Assembly (NCBI GenBank): GCA_964023205.1
Contig: OZ026834.1
Coordinates: 29,550,756 to 29,614,755, forward strand
Reading direction: 5' to 3'
From: Lutraria lutraria
Lineage: Eukaryota; Mollusca; Bivalvia; Venerida; Mactridae
Length of the DNA stretch: 64,000 bases
A program made the position numbers and the translations under genes. Positions 12,601 to 23,674 of this stretch are shown piece after piece; position 1 is the first letter of the stretch, and the number at the start of each line of letters is the position of its first letter. The notes beneath the pieces are model-generated. The model was not told the origin of the DNA. It worked only from the letters and a program-made list of their open reading frames with translations, and ran no database searches.

Positions 12601-13989
12601 CGGGACCTGGAAAAATTGCGGAATTTTGTCAAAAAACAATCTTCAAACTTGATTATTTCTGTTGAATTGCACTTCTGATAGCATATATAGGTTGAGAATG
12701 GCTTAAAACATGTGTATATTACCAAAAAGATTTTTGACCAGAAACGAAAAAATCTTCCAGGTCGGGACCTGGAGAAATTGTGGAATTTTGTCAAAATACA
12801 AATTTTCTTCAAACTTGGTTATTTCTATTGAATTGCACTTCTGGTAGCATATTTAGGTTGAAAATGGCTTAAAACATGTGTATATTACCAAAAAGATTTT
12901 CGACCAGAAACGAAAAATTCTTCCAGGTCGGGGCCTGCTGTAAATGGTTATTTTGTCAAAATACAAATTTTCTTCAAACTTGGTTATTTCTTTTGAATTG
13001 CACTCATGATAGCATATATAGGTTGAAAATGGCTTAAAACATGCGTATATTACCAAAAAGATTTTGACCAAAATCGAAAAATTCTTCCAGGGTGGGACCT
13101 GGAGAAATTGTGGAATTTTGTCAAAATACAAATTTTCTTCAAACTTGGTTATTTCTTTTGAATTGCACTCATGATAGCATATATAGGTTGAAAATGGCTT
13201 AAAACATGTGTATATTACCAAAAAGATTTTTGATCAAAAACGAATAATTCTTCCAGGTCGGGGCCTGCTGTAAATGGTAGTTTTGTCAAAATACAAATTT
13301 TCTTCAAACTTGGTAATTTCTTTTGAATTGCACTCATGATAGCATATATAGGTTGAGAATGGCTTAAAACATGCGTATATTACCAAAAAGATTTTGACCA
13401 AAATCGAAAAAAGGTCGGTACCTGGAGAAATTGGGGACATTATTTGCTGTATTCTGCAATCAGCGATTTAGGATCGCGGAACCTGATGTTCCACGAGTAT
13501 AAAAGGTTATATGCATTACATTTCAATGCGTTCTAATAATAACAATGCAGTGATTTTCATTTTTATAGCTTTGCAAATTTTAGCTGAGATAACTGCCTCG
13601 ATACGTGTGACTCAGTGTGGCTACGACGCTGCAAAAGAGATACGTAAAAAGCATTATACAGTACAGCCTCTCCAGAACTGCCCTCTTTTGAGTAACAACC
13701 CCTCCCAACAACATAATTTTGCTACTCCAAAAGGGTGTTGCTTTGGAGATGTTGCGCTGTACATTTTTGTAGTTATTCGTTCCGAACTTATTGCTTGGTA
13801 AACAAGTTAAAATCGGATAAGTTCAATGTTGCTGTCATTAATTCATCTTTCTTTTCCAGAATTTTCTCTATTGGATCTCGAAGGTCCAAACATACGGTTC
13901 ATTACAAAGGGCCTGAAATAGAGGAACAAATTTTCAATCACCATGGCAACGAGACTATCAATCCTGTTGATGACAAGCGCCGTCGATGA
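9621..13989 (+). CDS. SLC46-family (proton-coupled folate transporter-like) transporter, copy 1
   Basis: This is a major-facilitator membrane transporter of the SLC46 family (vertebrate members carry folates and other small solutes); the substrate here is unknown. Exons 9621-10818, 11420-11503, 12220-12376 and 13860-13989 join in phases 1, 1 and 2 to give 522 residues. A hydrophilic N-terminus (1-50) precedes TM1. A loop at about 80-112 carries possible N-glycosylation sites at Asn91 and Asn100. The MFS signature GTCTDRYGRK is at 139-148, LPET at 265-268 before the central cytoplasmic loop, and PFCW at 334-337 in the second half. Exons 2 and 3 encode late membrane helices; the tail is short and basic (DDKRRR). 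Intron 3 carries a 165-bp tandem array and a MITE. The next gene is its tandem paralogue. The family call rests on recalled motifs and topology, not a search. Confidence 0.85.
12580..13436. repeat. Tandem array, ~165-bp unit, about five copies
   Basis: The unit runs through 'aaattttcttcaaacttgg', 'ttgaattgcact', 'gcatatataggttga' and 'ttaccaaaaagatttt'. The marker 'ttgaattgcact' recurs near 12663, 12829, 12992, 13158 and 13324, a spacing of about 165. The array lies wholly in intron 3 of the first SLC46 gene. Open frames on the minus strand here come from the repeat and are not genes. Confidence 0.9.
13657..13762. mobile_element. MITE family M1, copy 1 (internally deleted)
   Basis: Ends are TACAGTACAGCCTCTCCAGA on the left and ...ctttggagatgttgcgctgtac on the right. 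The same ends and the inner 'caacaacat' and 'gggtgttgctttggag' words occur at four other places in the window. It sits in the last intron of the first SLC46 gene. The CAGT...ACTG termini next to TA suggest a Tc1/mariner or pogo relative. Confidence 0.7.
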
Positions 13990-14242
13990 AAACACGTGGA
14001 GATATTAATGCATATACATGTATAACAACTTGAAGTTGACACAAAAGAAATTGACACAAGTGATGAGATTATACTTGTAATTACAAATGTATATAGAATG
14101 TGTCAGCAATACCATACAATATGTACATGTATTTATTTTTAGTATAAATCAATATAATAATGTTAATGTAAAGACTGTATTAATTACTATAAACCGATAC
14201 ATTGAATAATGTATAGATGAACCGTTGAATTGTCCCCCTGTT

Positions 14243-15409
14243 TTTAGCTCACATGTCACAAAGTGACAAAGTGAGCTATAAGGATCACTCTCCGTCCGGC
14301 GTCGTGCGGTGTGCGTCGTGCGTCGTCAAACTTTATGTTGTGACCACACTAGGGGCCACATTTTTAGCTCAATTTTAGCAAAACTGGGTCAGAACGTTAA
14401 TATCAACAAAATCTCGGACGAGTTCGATATTGGGCCATTTTCGGTAAAAAACTAGGTCACCAGGGCCAAATAAGGGAAAACCTTGTGAACACTTTATAAA
14501 TCACTGTTTTGACTGGATCTTCATGAAACTTTGTCAGAATGTTTATTTTAATAATATGTAGGTCAAGTTTGATAATGGGTTATTTCCGGTGAAAAACTAG
14601 GTCACTAGGGCAAATTGCTGGAAAACCTTGTGAACACTCTAGAAGTCACTGTTTTGATTGGATGATCATGAAACCCTGTCAGAATGTTTGTCTTTATAAT
14701 ATCTTGGACGAGTTCGAAAATGGGTCATCTTGGGTCAAAAACTAGGTCGCTAGGTCAAATCTTATGAAAAACCATGTTAACACTGTAGATTTCAGTTATT
14801 ATTGGATCTTCACCAAACTTTGTCAAATCGTTTGTTTTAATAATATAACGGTCAAGTATAAATATGGGTTATCTGCGGTCAATAACTAGGTCACCAGGTC
14901 AAATCTTAGGAAAACTTTGTTAACACTGTAGATGTCACAGTTTTAATTGGATCTTCACCAATACTTGTCAGAATGTTTGCCTCAATGATATGTGGGTCAA
15001 GGTTGAACATGGGTCAGCCGGGGTCAAAAACTGGGTCACCAGGTCAAATCTTAGGTAAAAATCTTGTAAAAGCTCTACATGTCATGGTTTTAATTGGATC
15101 TTGGCCAAACCTTGTCAGATTGTTTGTCTTAATGATATGTAAGACAGATTCGAACATAGATCGTCTGGGATCAAAAATTAGGTCACGAGGTTAAATCTTA
15201 GGAAAACCTTGTCTATGCTGTAGTTTTCATGGTTTTGATTGGATCTTCACCAAATTTTGTCAGAATGTTTGTCTTATTTATATGTAGGACAAGTTCTGAC
15301 ATGGGTCATCTGGGGTCAAAAACTAGGTCACCGGTTGAAAACAATGTTTTAATGAGTGAACAGTGATTGTCATGTGAGCGATATAGGGCCATCTTGGCCC
15401 TCTTGTTTT
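14243..15409 (+). repeat. Long repeat with internal ~150-bp units between the SLC46 genes
   Basis: It begins tttagctcacatg and ends catgtgagcg ... tggccctcttgttt, giving short terminal inverted repeats. The body is a series of diverged units of about 150 bases, each with 'aaaactaggtcac', 'aaaccttgt', 'ttggatcttcacc' and 'tttgtcagaatgttt'. It fills most of the space between the two transporter genes. It is non-coding and the same type as 6001-6748. Confidence 0.8.
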
Positions 15410-15947
15410 AATTTTATAGCGGCCCGTTTAATATAAAAAAACAACACCTGGAAGTGCGTTTCTAATTTGTCAAGTGGTAATATTAAATTGGGGTTTCTAA
15501 ACACAAACTCGTATGCCGAGACGAATGAAAATATTGTACATGTATATACATGTATACATTAAGTTATTGTTAATCTGTCCAAATTTACATGTACAAGATA
15601 TTTTCGTCAACGTAACACAATTAAAATGTATTAGTTATTAGTAACTGACTCCAATAATCATTACTGTTCTGTAGATGGATGTCGAATATATAGACTATTT
15701 TATCTTAATTACAGTCTGTTATGTATATCTATATGCAAATAAATAAACCATCGAATGATAAAATGTGTCTTACGAACACAAAGATAACCGTCACAAAAGT
15801 GACCCCATTATTACACTAACAGTAAGATTACAAATATGTTTAGTTCGTTTCAAAACAAAAGAATTGGAGGACATATTTCATTATCAAATGAATGACAGTT
15901 AGAACAGTTAAACAAAATCAAAGTGTTTTATAATCATTCCGAGCAGC

Positions 15948-18900
15948 ATGGCAGGATTTGAACTAGAGACTCCTAGAAAGAGAGTCCCTGACAAACCTCA
16001 GGAAGAAACGGAACAGGACCGATATGAAGGTGTTAATTCCGATGACAGGTCGTGGCGGAATTGGATGCTAGGTGTAATTGGCTTCCTCTACTTCAGTGGA
16101 ATGAATATGGGACTTTTTATTGTGGGTCAATTCATATACAGACAAATTCAAATGGAGACCTATCCGAACAAGACGTTTGAGACTGGGAATTCGTATTGTG
16201 CCTTAAATAAAAGTGACCCAGACGTATTGATGCTCGCACATGTTCAGGAAGTGGCTTCCAAATATAATTTGGTATTCACCATCATGGCGACCACGCCGTC
16301 AATTATTGTCAACATCATATTAGGTGCATATACGGATAAATTTGGGCGAAAATTTCTAATGATTCTAGCCATGTCTGGTACACTGGTACGTGTACTAGTT
16401 GGTATAATTGGTGTATATACTAACATGAATACTAATCTTTTTGGATTAGGCTATGCCATCGAGGGTGTCACTGGACAAGTGTTTGCATGGCTTCTTGCTA
16501 GCTATGCTTATGTGTCTGACATTACACACCGCAAGAACAGAGCTATAGGCATTGTACTGAATGAAGTTGGAATTGGATTAGGCATGTCAATTTCTTCATT
16601 AGTGGGTGGATACTACCTCCAAGCCGCTGGATTTACAGGTCCTTTAATTCTTTCTGCTGCATTAGTTGTTGTTGCAATGCTTATTACAGTTTTTATTCTA
16701 CCGGAGTCCTATTCGAAGGGAAAACGTAAGCGTGAGACTAAACGTTGCATGAATTTACGACATGCTGCATCGTTTTATTTCTCTACTTCTTCGACAACGT
16801 ACGGCCTCCGATGGAAATACATCGTCTCCGCTCTGATTTTCTTTTGTACAATGGTCACCGTGCTTGGTCGGACAAATATTGAAACATTATACCAGCTTAA
16901 CGCACCGTTTTGTTGGAATCCTCAGAAATTGGGACAATTTGCCGCACTGCGAGCAATTTTGCTCCAAGTTGTTGGCATGCTTTCAATTGCGATCTTTAAA
17001 TTGTTTCTAGAAGATGACACGATAGCGATAGTAGGTTGTGTTTCCTTCGCTGCAAGTTACGTCTTGGAAGGCATTGCGAAGGATGATGTCATGATCTACA
17101 TAGGTAATTTAATTTATTTCTTTCTCATTCATTATTTCAATTATATATTTTATAAATACAATGCAAGCTCTCCAAAGCAACACCCTTTGGGAGAAGCAAA
17201 TTTATTTTGTTGTTGCTAGGCATAAAGAGGTTAAGTATTAATAATTCAATCGTGCAGTGGGGTAAAATCATGCTGTGTTTGAAGGGGGTTGTTGCTCAAG
17301 AGAGGGCCGCTCTGCAGAGGTTGTACTGTAATTCTAATTATTATTAATTCATATACAATACATAGTTCCCACAACTACAATATTTACCTCCCATGTTTTG
17401 AATTGGCGGCCATCTTGAAAGTCAAATTTCTTATGTGTTTAATAGAAAAAACCAAAAAAGTGGATATAAACAACTCAATTGACAAAATATAACTTAATCA
17501 TGAAGTTGGAAAAACCATAAGCACAATAGGTTTATGAAAATGTAGTTGTCACATATGAAAATTCTATATTTAGAACAAAAATATAAATATCCTCTACCAA
17601 TGCTAGTCAAATTAGACTTTCAAGATGGCCGTCAAGGGAGGTAAATATCGTGGATGTGGGAACTATGTATATATGCCATATACTGTGCTGTTCCTTAAAG
17701 ATAAATATATTCAGTTATAAGTACATTGCCCACTCGTTCATGAATGATGGTGTTAAAGCAAGCATCTTGGTGTAAATATAAATGTACGTATAGAACTACT
17801 AGTAAGTCAATATTATGATCAGTTTTACGTGTTCGTTATCTCCTTAACTGGTAGGAAGATGTAAAACACTAATCAAAAGTTAACCTATGAGGTGGTGCTA
17901 CGAATGGTGGGTTTAAGCAATATTCGTACATCAGATTTTGCTTATAAATGTATGTTAAGTTTCCAATTCATTTTAAATGATATGAAAATGATTAACATGG
18001 ACTTAATGTTGTTTAAAAGGCTGTGTGTAGTAGTTTTAACAACCACTGGATATACAAGTAGTCACAAAATATTCAGTCACAAAATACAATGATAAACAGA
18101 TCAATTGTTTTCTCATTTTATAGAATATACGAATTGATCTAGAGGTTTCTGGCTCAGCTCACATAGTGTTGATAACAAGTCTGGCTTTGATATACATGTA
18201 TGCTGCATAATATTCATTGTCACAACGCAAAGTTTATAATGTAGGCCTAGGTCTATATCTGCTTGAACAAGGCAGTATCTTTGTTTAAACAAGGGTGCGC
18301 GACCGAGGTTGAGGAGTTTTGGTGTGTGTTTATCATTATCACAGTCCGAATGCCGAAAGCATGTATACATCCGTAATGAAACGTTTCTGAGTCTATGTAT
18401 AAAGACAGGCATCATTGCTTTAATTGTTCTAAACATGATGGGTCACTATTAAAGATTATGATAATTATTGTCGCTTTGTCACGATAAAATTCTCAAACGA
18501 TTACTGGCACACGCGAGTATCTCGACCAATCAACCATGCGTATATCTCGACCAACCTAATAAACATATCTCGACCAATCACACACGGGGGCATCTCGACC
18601 AATTTAACACGCCTGTATCCCGGCCGATCAAGCTCGAATATATTTAGGCCAATCAAACACGCGCATATGTTGACCAATCAAATGCATGTTTACCTCGACC
18701 AATCAAACGCGTTATATACTGCAAGACATTTAATATTGCCTGTTTTATGTTTGCTACAGTTACTGTGGTTGGTTCATTTGGTATGTTGACTGTGCCAATG
18801 ATACGAAGCATAATGTCAAGGATGACACGGTCTGACAGACAAGGTAAGTAAAGAAATCATTCAGATACCTTTGTCCAGTTCAATGTAATGTGGTCAAAGT

Positions 18901-20746
18901 GATTGCCTCATTCCATCATTACTCAAGTTCGAGGTTGTGAGTTCGATTATACAATGTACATTATATTGTATACTGACAGTATGTGTTACTTTAAACTCCA
19001 GTTTCATCAAATCAGTGGCCTTGTTCCTTAAAACACTTAAGGTACATGTATAAACATAATTGCAAAGATGATTACATGGATAGAAGGTGGAGGTTCTCGC
19101 ATATAGGCCTATTAATTCAACATCTTCATATTATAGATTTCACGATAAAATATATGCATTTAAGCTGAGGCAGCACAAACTTTCAATCTTTTAATTCATT
19201 AGGCACCTAGAACGGCATATATAATTTATTATGCTTCTTACATGAGTTTTGGAAATTGAGAGATAGTTCAGCTTTCCATAGCCGTCACTTGCTCGGTGCG
19301 CATGAATTTTTATGCGGACTTAAGTATTACGTTTATCTACATCGGCCATGCAATTGTTTAATTAATTCCCGTTTCATGTTGCAGCGTAAGTCTATGTAAG
19401 TTCAGTTTCCATGAGTACTTTCAGTACTTTGATTATTATTTGTTGAAAGAACACCGCAGTAACGTGAAATACCAATTCACGGTCGGTAAATGCCTGATTT
19501 AGTCACTTGTCCACCCGCTACAGAGTTCTTGTTGTTACTGACGACTGTAGAAAAGCAACGAACTCACAAGATATTGCAAGTATGAAGAATAAAGAAAATG
19601 CATACTAACATACATACTGTGTTTTTTTACGTTTTAGGTGCATTAGCTGCCAGCATTTCAGTAGTGGAAACAACGTGTCACCTAGTCGCTAATGTGATTT
19701 TAAATGCTATCTACCAAGCAACAGTGGCCAACGATCGAGGAGCGACATTCTTTGTAATGGCGACCTTTAATGGGGTTAGCTTTGTTCTGTTATTGTAAGT
19801 ACCTGATCTGTCTATGTCTACTTATAAACGCATCTATCATTGTTTTATATGTTCATAGTTAACCTCTCTACTGAAACATGCATATATATTATTCGGATAC
19901 AAACAATTTCGGACACGATGTATGAGGAACAGACACGTATATCGGATTAGAACAAACTATCTATGAAAACGAATATTCGAATATCATAAACCATACTAGT
20001 TCCCAGCCCTAATTAAAAGTCAAAGACCTATATATGTTAGATACAGGTCTGTATACTTGGCGTGTTGCTCATTCAGATAATTAAGTTCGCGACTACCGTA
20101 AATAGCAAAAGGCGTGCTCTATAGCTGTAGTATCAAAATCGGTGAGTCTATATAGGTTTAACTGCGTGTCCATAATCATTATTTCGACATGCAAACAAAG
20201 AAAAACTGTCTTAGGATCGGCGTTGGGGCTTAAATGTTTACTATCAAGTGTACTATATACAGTATAAACAAATCATTGCATGCCCTGACTTTAATCTCAG
20301 TGCATTGTGAGTATATGTACGATTATCATGTGCTTTAATTTCATGAATATTTTTCTCGTCAAGTGTTTCTGGAATGCCACTGTTTATCATCAAGTTTGAT
20401 ATGGAGTTGTTGAGCATTTCGTTTCCGCGTAGCCGGTGCAGTTGTTCTAAATAGAACCCATTATTTATTTATTCATTTATTTAGGTTTTTTCCAACATTG
20501 TTTGCAGTTACATACGGCAGTCTGGTTTGTCCGCCCGTTCGTACGATTTTGTCAACTGCCATCGAGGGCTTATATGCGTTGATTCGCCCATTTATAGTTT
20601 TTGCCATGGATACTATAAAGAATTTTTACCGCAATTACTTAAATGAGTTAATAGCAGTCGTTATTGAAAAGCTGAACAAATGTTTGTCCAAGGGAAATAT
20701 CCGCATGCTTAAGCCCAATCCCGCTGTCCGCCCGTTCATTCGTTAA
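15948..20746 (+). CDS. SLC46-family (proton-coupled folate transporter-like) transporter, copy 2
   Basis: This second SLC46-like carrier in tandem has exons 15948-17103, 18760-18843, 19638-19794 and 20485-20746, which join in frame to 552 residues. It shares the exon plan of copy 1 exactly: phases 1, 1, 2 and exon lengths of 84 and 157 nt for exons 2 and 3. TM1 is at about 39-62. The loop after it has possible N-glycosylation at Asn74 and Asn87. The MFS signature GAYTDKFGRK is at 126-135, LPES at 251-254, a very basic central loop at 257-270 and PFCW at 320-323. The C-terminal exon is longer than in copy 1 (about 87 against 43 residues), so the cytoplasmic tails have diverged. Sequence divergence between copies is high, so the duplication is old. 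Substrate unknown. Confidence 0.85.
17157..17330. mobile_element. MITE family M1, copy 2
   Basis: The element reads from TACAATGCAAGCTCTCCAAA through 'acaccctttgggagaagcaa' to 'gccgctctgcagaggttgta'. Its ends are imperfect inverted repeats. It lies just after the first exon of the second SLC46 gene, in intron 1. It is a full-length relative of the copies at 23963 and 56892. Confidence 0.7.
17357..17671. mobile_element. Foldback MITE in SLC46 copy 2 intron 1
   Basis: The left arm starts ATACATAGTTCCCACA and continues with 'tatttacctccc' and 'ggccatcttgaaagtc'. The right arm is the reverse complement, with 'gactttcaagatggcc', 'gggaggtaaatat' and an end in TGTGGGAACTATGTAT. The arms are about 70 bases long around a ~170-base middle. 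No coding capacity. Confidence 0.75.
18510..18712. repeat. Degenerate ~28-bp array with CCAAT cores
   Basis: About eight diverged copies of 'atctcgaccaatcaaacacgc' follow one another, directly upstream of exon 2 of the second SLC46 gene. Each has a CCAAT-like core on the plus strand ('gaccaatcaa'). Unit length varies between about 25 and 31 bases. It could be a decayed minisatellite; a regulatory role is only a possibility. Confidence 0.7.
19414..19434 (+). repeat. Recurrent motif AGTACTTTCAGTACTTTGA with flanking repeat
   Basis: The motif and about 150 bases before it (gccgtcacttgctcg ... ttcagtttccatg, from about 19280) reappear in reverse complement at about 54492-54640. The motif alone, with few changes, also occurs near 7081, 23327 and 63575. 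This copy is inside intron 2 of the second SLC46 gene. Confidence 0.65.
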
Positions 20747-20767
20747 AAACAGTTTGATTAGTATTAC

Positions 20768-20967
20768 NNNNNNNNNNNNNNNNNNNNNNNNNNNNNNNNN
20801 NNNNNNNNNNNNNNNNNNNNNNNNNNNNNNNNNNNNNNNNNNNNNNNNNNNNNNNNNNNNNNNNNNNNNNNNNNNNNNNNNNNNNNNNNNNNNNNNNNNN
20901 NNNNNNNNNNNNNNNNNNNNNNNNNNNNNNNNNNNNNNNNNNNNNNNNNNNNNNNNNNNNNNNNNNN
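20768..20967. other. Assembly gap of 200 N
   Basis: Exactly 200 undetermined bases lie just after the second SLC46 stop codon. A round number of N usually means a gap of unknown length, so distances across it, and any exons of the next gene hidden in it, cannot be judged. Confidence 0.98.
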
Positions 20968-22093
20968 AAGTAATGAAGACCCCTTCTAATGGAATTCATG
21001 AAAACATGATTTTTTCTTGAACTATTCATGTACAGTTCGAATAGTTTTTGAATAGTTCATGAAGTAGGCATAACTGTTTGACTGACAAAACCATCAAGTT
21101 TTATTACTTTTCTCGGAATTATTCGAGGAAATTCCGTGTTTTTCGCCTACGGATCTATAGCAATTAGTTAAATGAATTATCCATGAGTAAGCTTTTAGTT
21201 CGAATTATATACAATTTATAGTTAATTATTCATGTTCCTCCGTATGAAATATGTATTTAATGCGAATTTGCAAATTTTAGAAATAACAAGATGTACTAAG
21301 CGCAAGAGCCTGACATTTGAGAGTGTTGAATAATTGTTAATGAAATCATTTCCGATGACCTCGAAACGTATAATTTGTAGGTGTTAAATAAACATCGCAT
21401 TGAAATTCTTTTATTCGGTTTTGTTTATAGTTTTCAAATTTCTTACCTGCGAAGTGGAATTTTCTTACTTGACATTGGATTAAGCAGTGCTATAGAAGGC
21501 GACAAATCGATATCAGAATAGTGTTTAAGATGGAGCCGAATCATGCTTCGGTGTTATGTTCAGCCTACATTATTTAAATGAACCACCGAGATTTTTCATG
21601 CTTTTTACACTGTTCAATGTTTAATTTGACCATCGCTTGTGGCTATACCCCTTATAGTTCAAACAGGAATTCAGTGATTCAACTACTAAAATGTACTCTA
21701 ATATGTTTTCAGAAAGGGATCAAAGATGACTATCCTATTCTGTTGTGGAGTATGCCAGATTCTCTCGACCATATTTTCAACAATTGAAATGTTTTGGTCG
21801 GAATACAAGAGTCACACGAGTTTACACGTATTTCAAGACCCGAGTGGATTTACGCTATCAGGTATATATATACATGTATAAATAATTATATATCATACAT
21901 GTACAGCTGTTTTTAATCTCCACTTTGTCACGATGCATTATTACGGTGTGTGATTTTTAAAGCATTTAAGCTGTTTTACGTAAGTGATCTATTATATCCC
22001 CCCCCGCGACCGTGGCTTTTTTTAGACCCGAGGAACGGTACTTACACCTTTTAATTCACTCTTTGTACTTTCAGCACGCTTTCAATTAACGAG

Positions 22094-22114
22094 CCCCCCC
22101 CCCCCCCCCCCCCC
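22094..22114 (+). repeat. Poly-C run
   Basis: About 21 consecutive C residues. Similar homopolymer C or G runs occur near 28167, 34086 and 37527, and their lengths are prone to sequencing error. Confidence 0.9.
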
Positions 22115-22307
22115 TCTTCTATTCGTATAACCAGAACTAAACTTTTTATACGACTTAATAATGTTATTTTCAAAACTAATTATTCACCAGACTAACTATG
22201 TTTCATCCTGTTCATATTTAACGACCTTAAAATTAAAATGTTATCATCATGGTTTTAGAAACGGAGTTCCTGTAGGTATACACCACTTTTTGTAGCGACA
22301 AAACCGT

Positions 22308-22350
22308 GACGCCTCTCATCCGCGTTGAAAAATAGTACCACTTGTTGTAT
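22308..22350 (-). repeat. Dispersed repeat, family R3
   Basis: The word 'catccgcgttgaaaaatagt' continuing to 'accacttgttgtata' appears here and, inverted, at about 54728-54780. The match covers about 45 bases with a few changes. No coding or RNA function is apparent. Confidence 0.6.
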
Positions 22351-22849
22351 AAGTATACATTGCAGACTTTGCCGTTTTGATAATTGTTGGGGATATATTG
22401 CAGTATTCTGTCGATTTTGAAAGCACGGAAATATTTTGGCAATTTAAACTGTAAAATTAATAAGTATAAAAATTAAGTATTCATCCACACTAAAGTTCAT
22501 TCATAATCTGTCCTGGTGACAAGATTTACTACATACTGGAATAGTGTCATTCACAAAATAGTGCCACAATGTCAGTGTAGAGAGTTTACATACATAATGA
22601 CACAAGGTCAGAAGTTCAGTACAGATGGTTTATACAGTTCAATGTGTATATACAAATCAAAGCGCTGAAGGTACTGAGTTTGTTTGGGTTTTCAGCTAGT
22701 AATTTCTCACTGTATGTCATGACTTTTAGAGTGTAGCTTTTCCTTAATAATTGTGATTAATTTGCTTAAAGATGTACATTTTTTTCAAGACCATATACTT
22801 GACCCTCAAATTCTAATTCATAATTAAGATTACACCCCTGTTGAGACTT

Positions 22850-23290
22850 TGTTCATGAACTGATGATGTTCATGAACAGTTTATGAAGTTTCATGAATTG
22901 TTCATCAAAGTTAATCAAAGTTTCATCGATATAACTCATCAACAGTTCATGAACCTAAGTTTCATGAACTGTTCATCGAATAAAGTCCGTGAAAAATACA
23001 ATGTACATGAAACTTAACGAACTGTTCATGAACATCATAAGTTCATGATTCGTTCAAGAAGTTTCATGAATTGTTAATCAAAGTTCATCAAAATAATTCA
23101 TCAATAATTCATGAACCTAATGAAAAACACATTTTTGATAAAGACTGCCTTAGGTTAATAAATTAGTTCATTTGTTCATGAACTTCATGTCCAATTTGTA
23201 GGTCATGAATAAATTCATGAATAAACTGATGAACATTTCCTGAACTGTTCATCAAATTCTCGACAGGGACAGGCCTTAAATTTTTAAGGC
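22850..23290. repeat. TTCATGAAC-rich palindromic repeat
   Basis: About 440 bases are dominated by variants of 'gttcatgaac', 'tttcatgaactgttcat' and their complements. The words are themselves palindromic, so both strands look alike. Related pieces lie at 20985-21075, at the edge of the N gap, and at 52790-52850. Confidence 0.75.
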
Positions 23291-23674
23291 TGATTTTATC
23301 TAACAAATGTAAGCTTCGTTCCTGACAGTACTCTCAGTGCTTTGATTTACTGATGGATGCCAGAACAGGGTTAGAATATCATGAAATTAAAAAATTATTT
23401 CTCACAAACATACATATGAACTTAAAAAAGTAGTTCCTGTAATACTGCCTACATGTAAGTTGAGCTTTGTGACTAAATCAATTAGTATTCAATCATTGAT
23501 TATATATATATATTGGACTAATCTACCTTTGAATAAGGTCAATTGTGCATAAAGATCATATTTATAAGTTTGACTATAGTATGCTTGCAATAAGGAGATG
23601 ATAAAGAAACGAAAGAAAATTATATCATTCTACCTCAAATAATTTTCACAAATTTCTTTTACATTTCAGGCTAC

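Larger units (their letters stand above)
20968..23669. other. Intergenic DNA after the gap, repeat-rich
   Basis: No exon could be supported. It holds TTCATGAAC-type repeats (20985-21075 and 22850-23290), a 21-base C run at 22094-22114, and a ~45-base word at 22308-22350 shared with 54728-54780. A first exon of the downstream membrane-protein gene may lie here or in the gap. Confidence 0.5.

Noticed and set aside
12853..13221. 122-residue minus-strand open frame with repeated peptide
   Set aside because: The repetition comes from the 165-bp tandem array in the SLC46 intron; the frame is not kept in all units.
13511..13801. 96-residue open frame in the last SLC46 intron
   Set aside because: Its second half is MITE M1 sequence (13657-13762); no splice sites tie it to the transporter.
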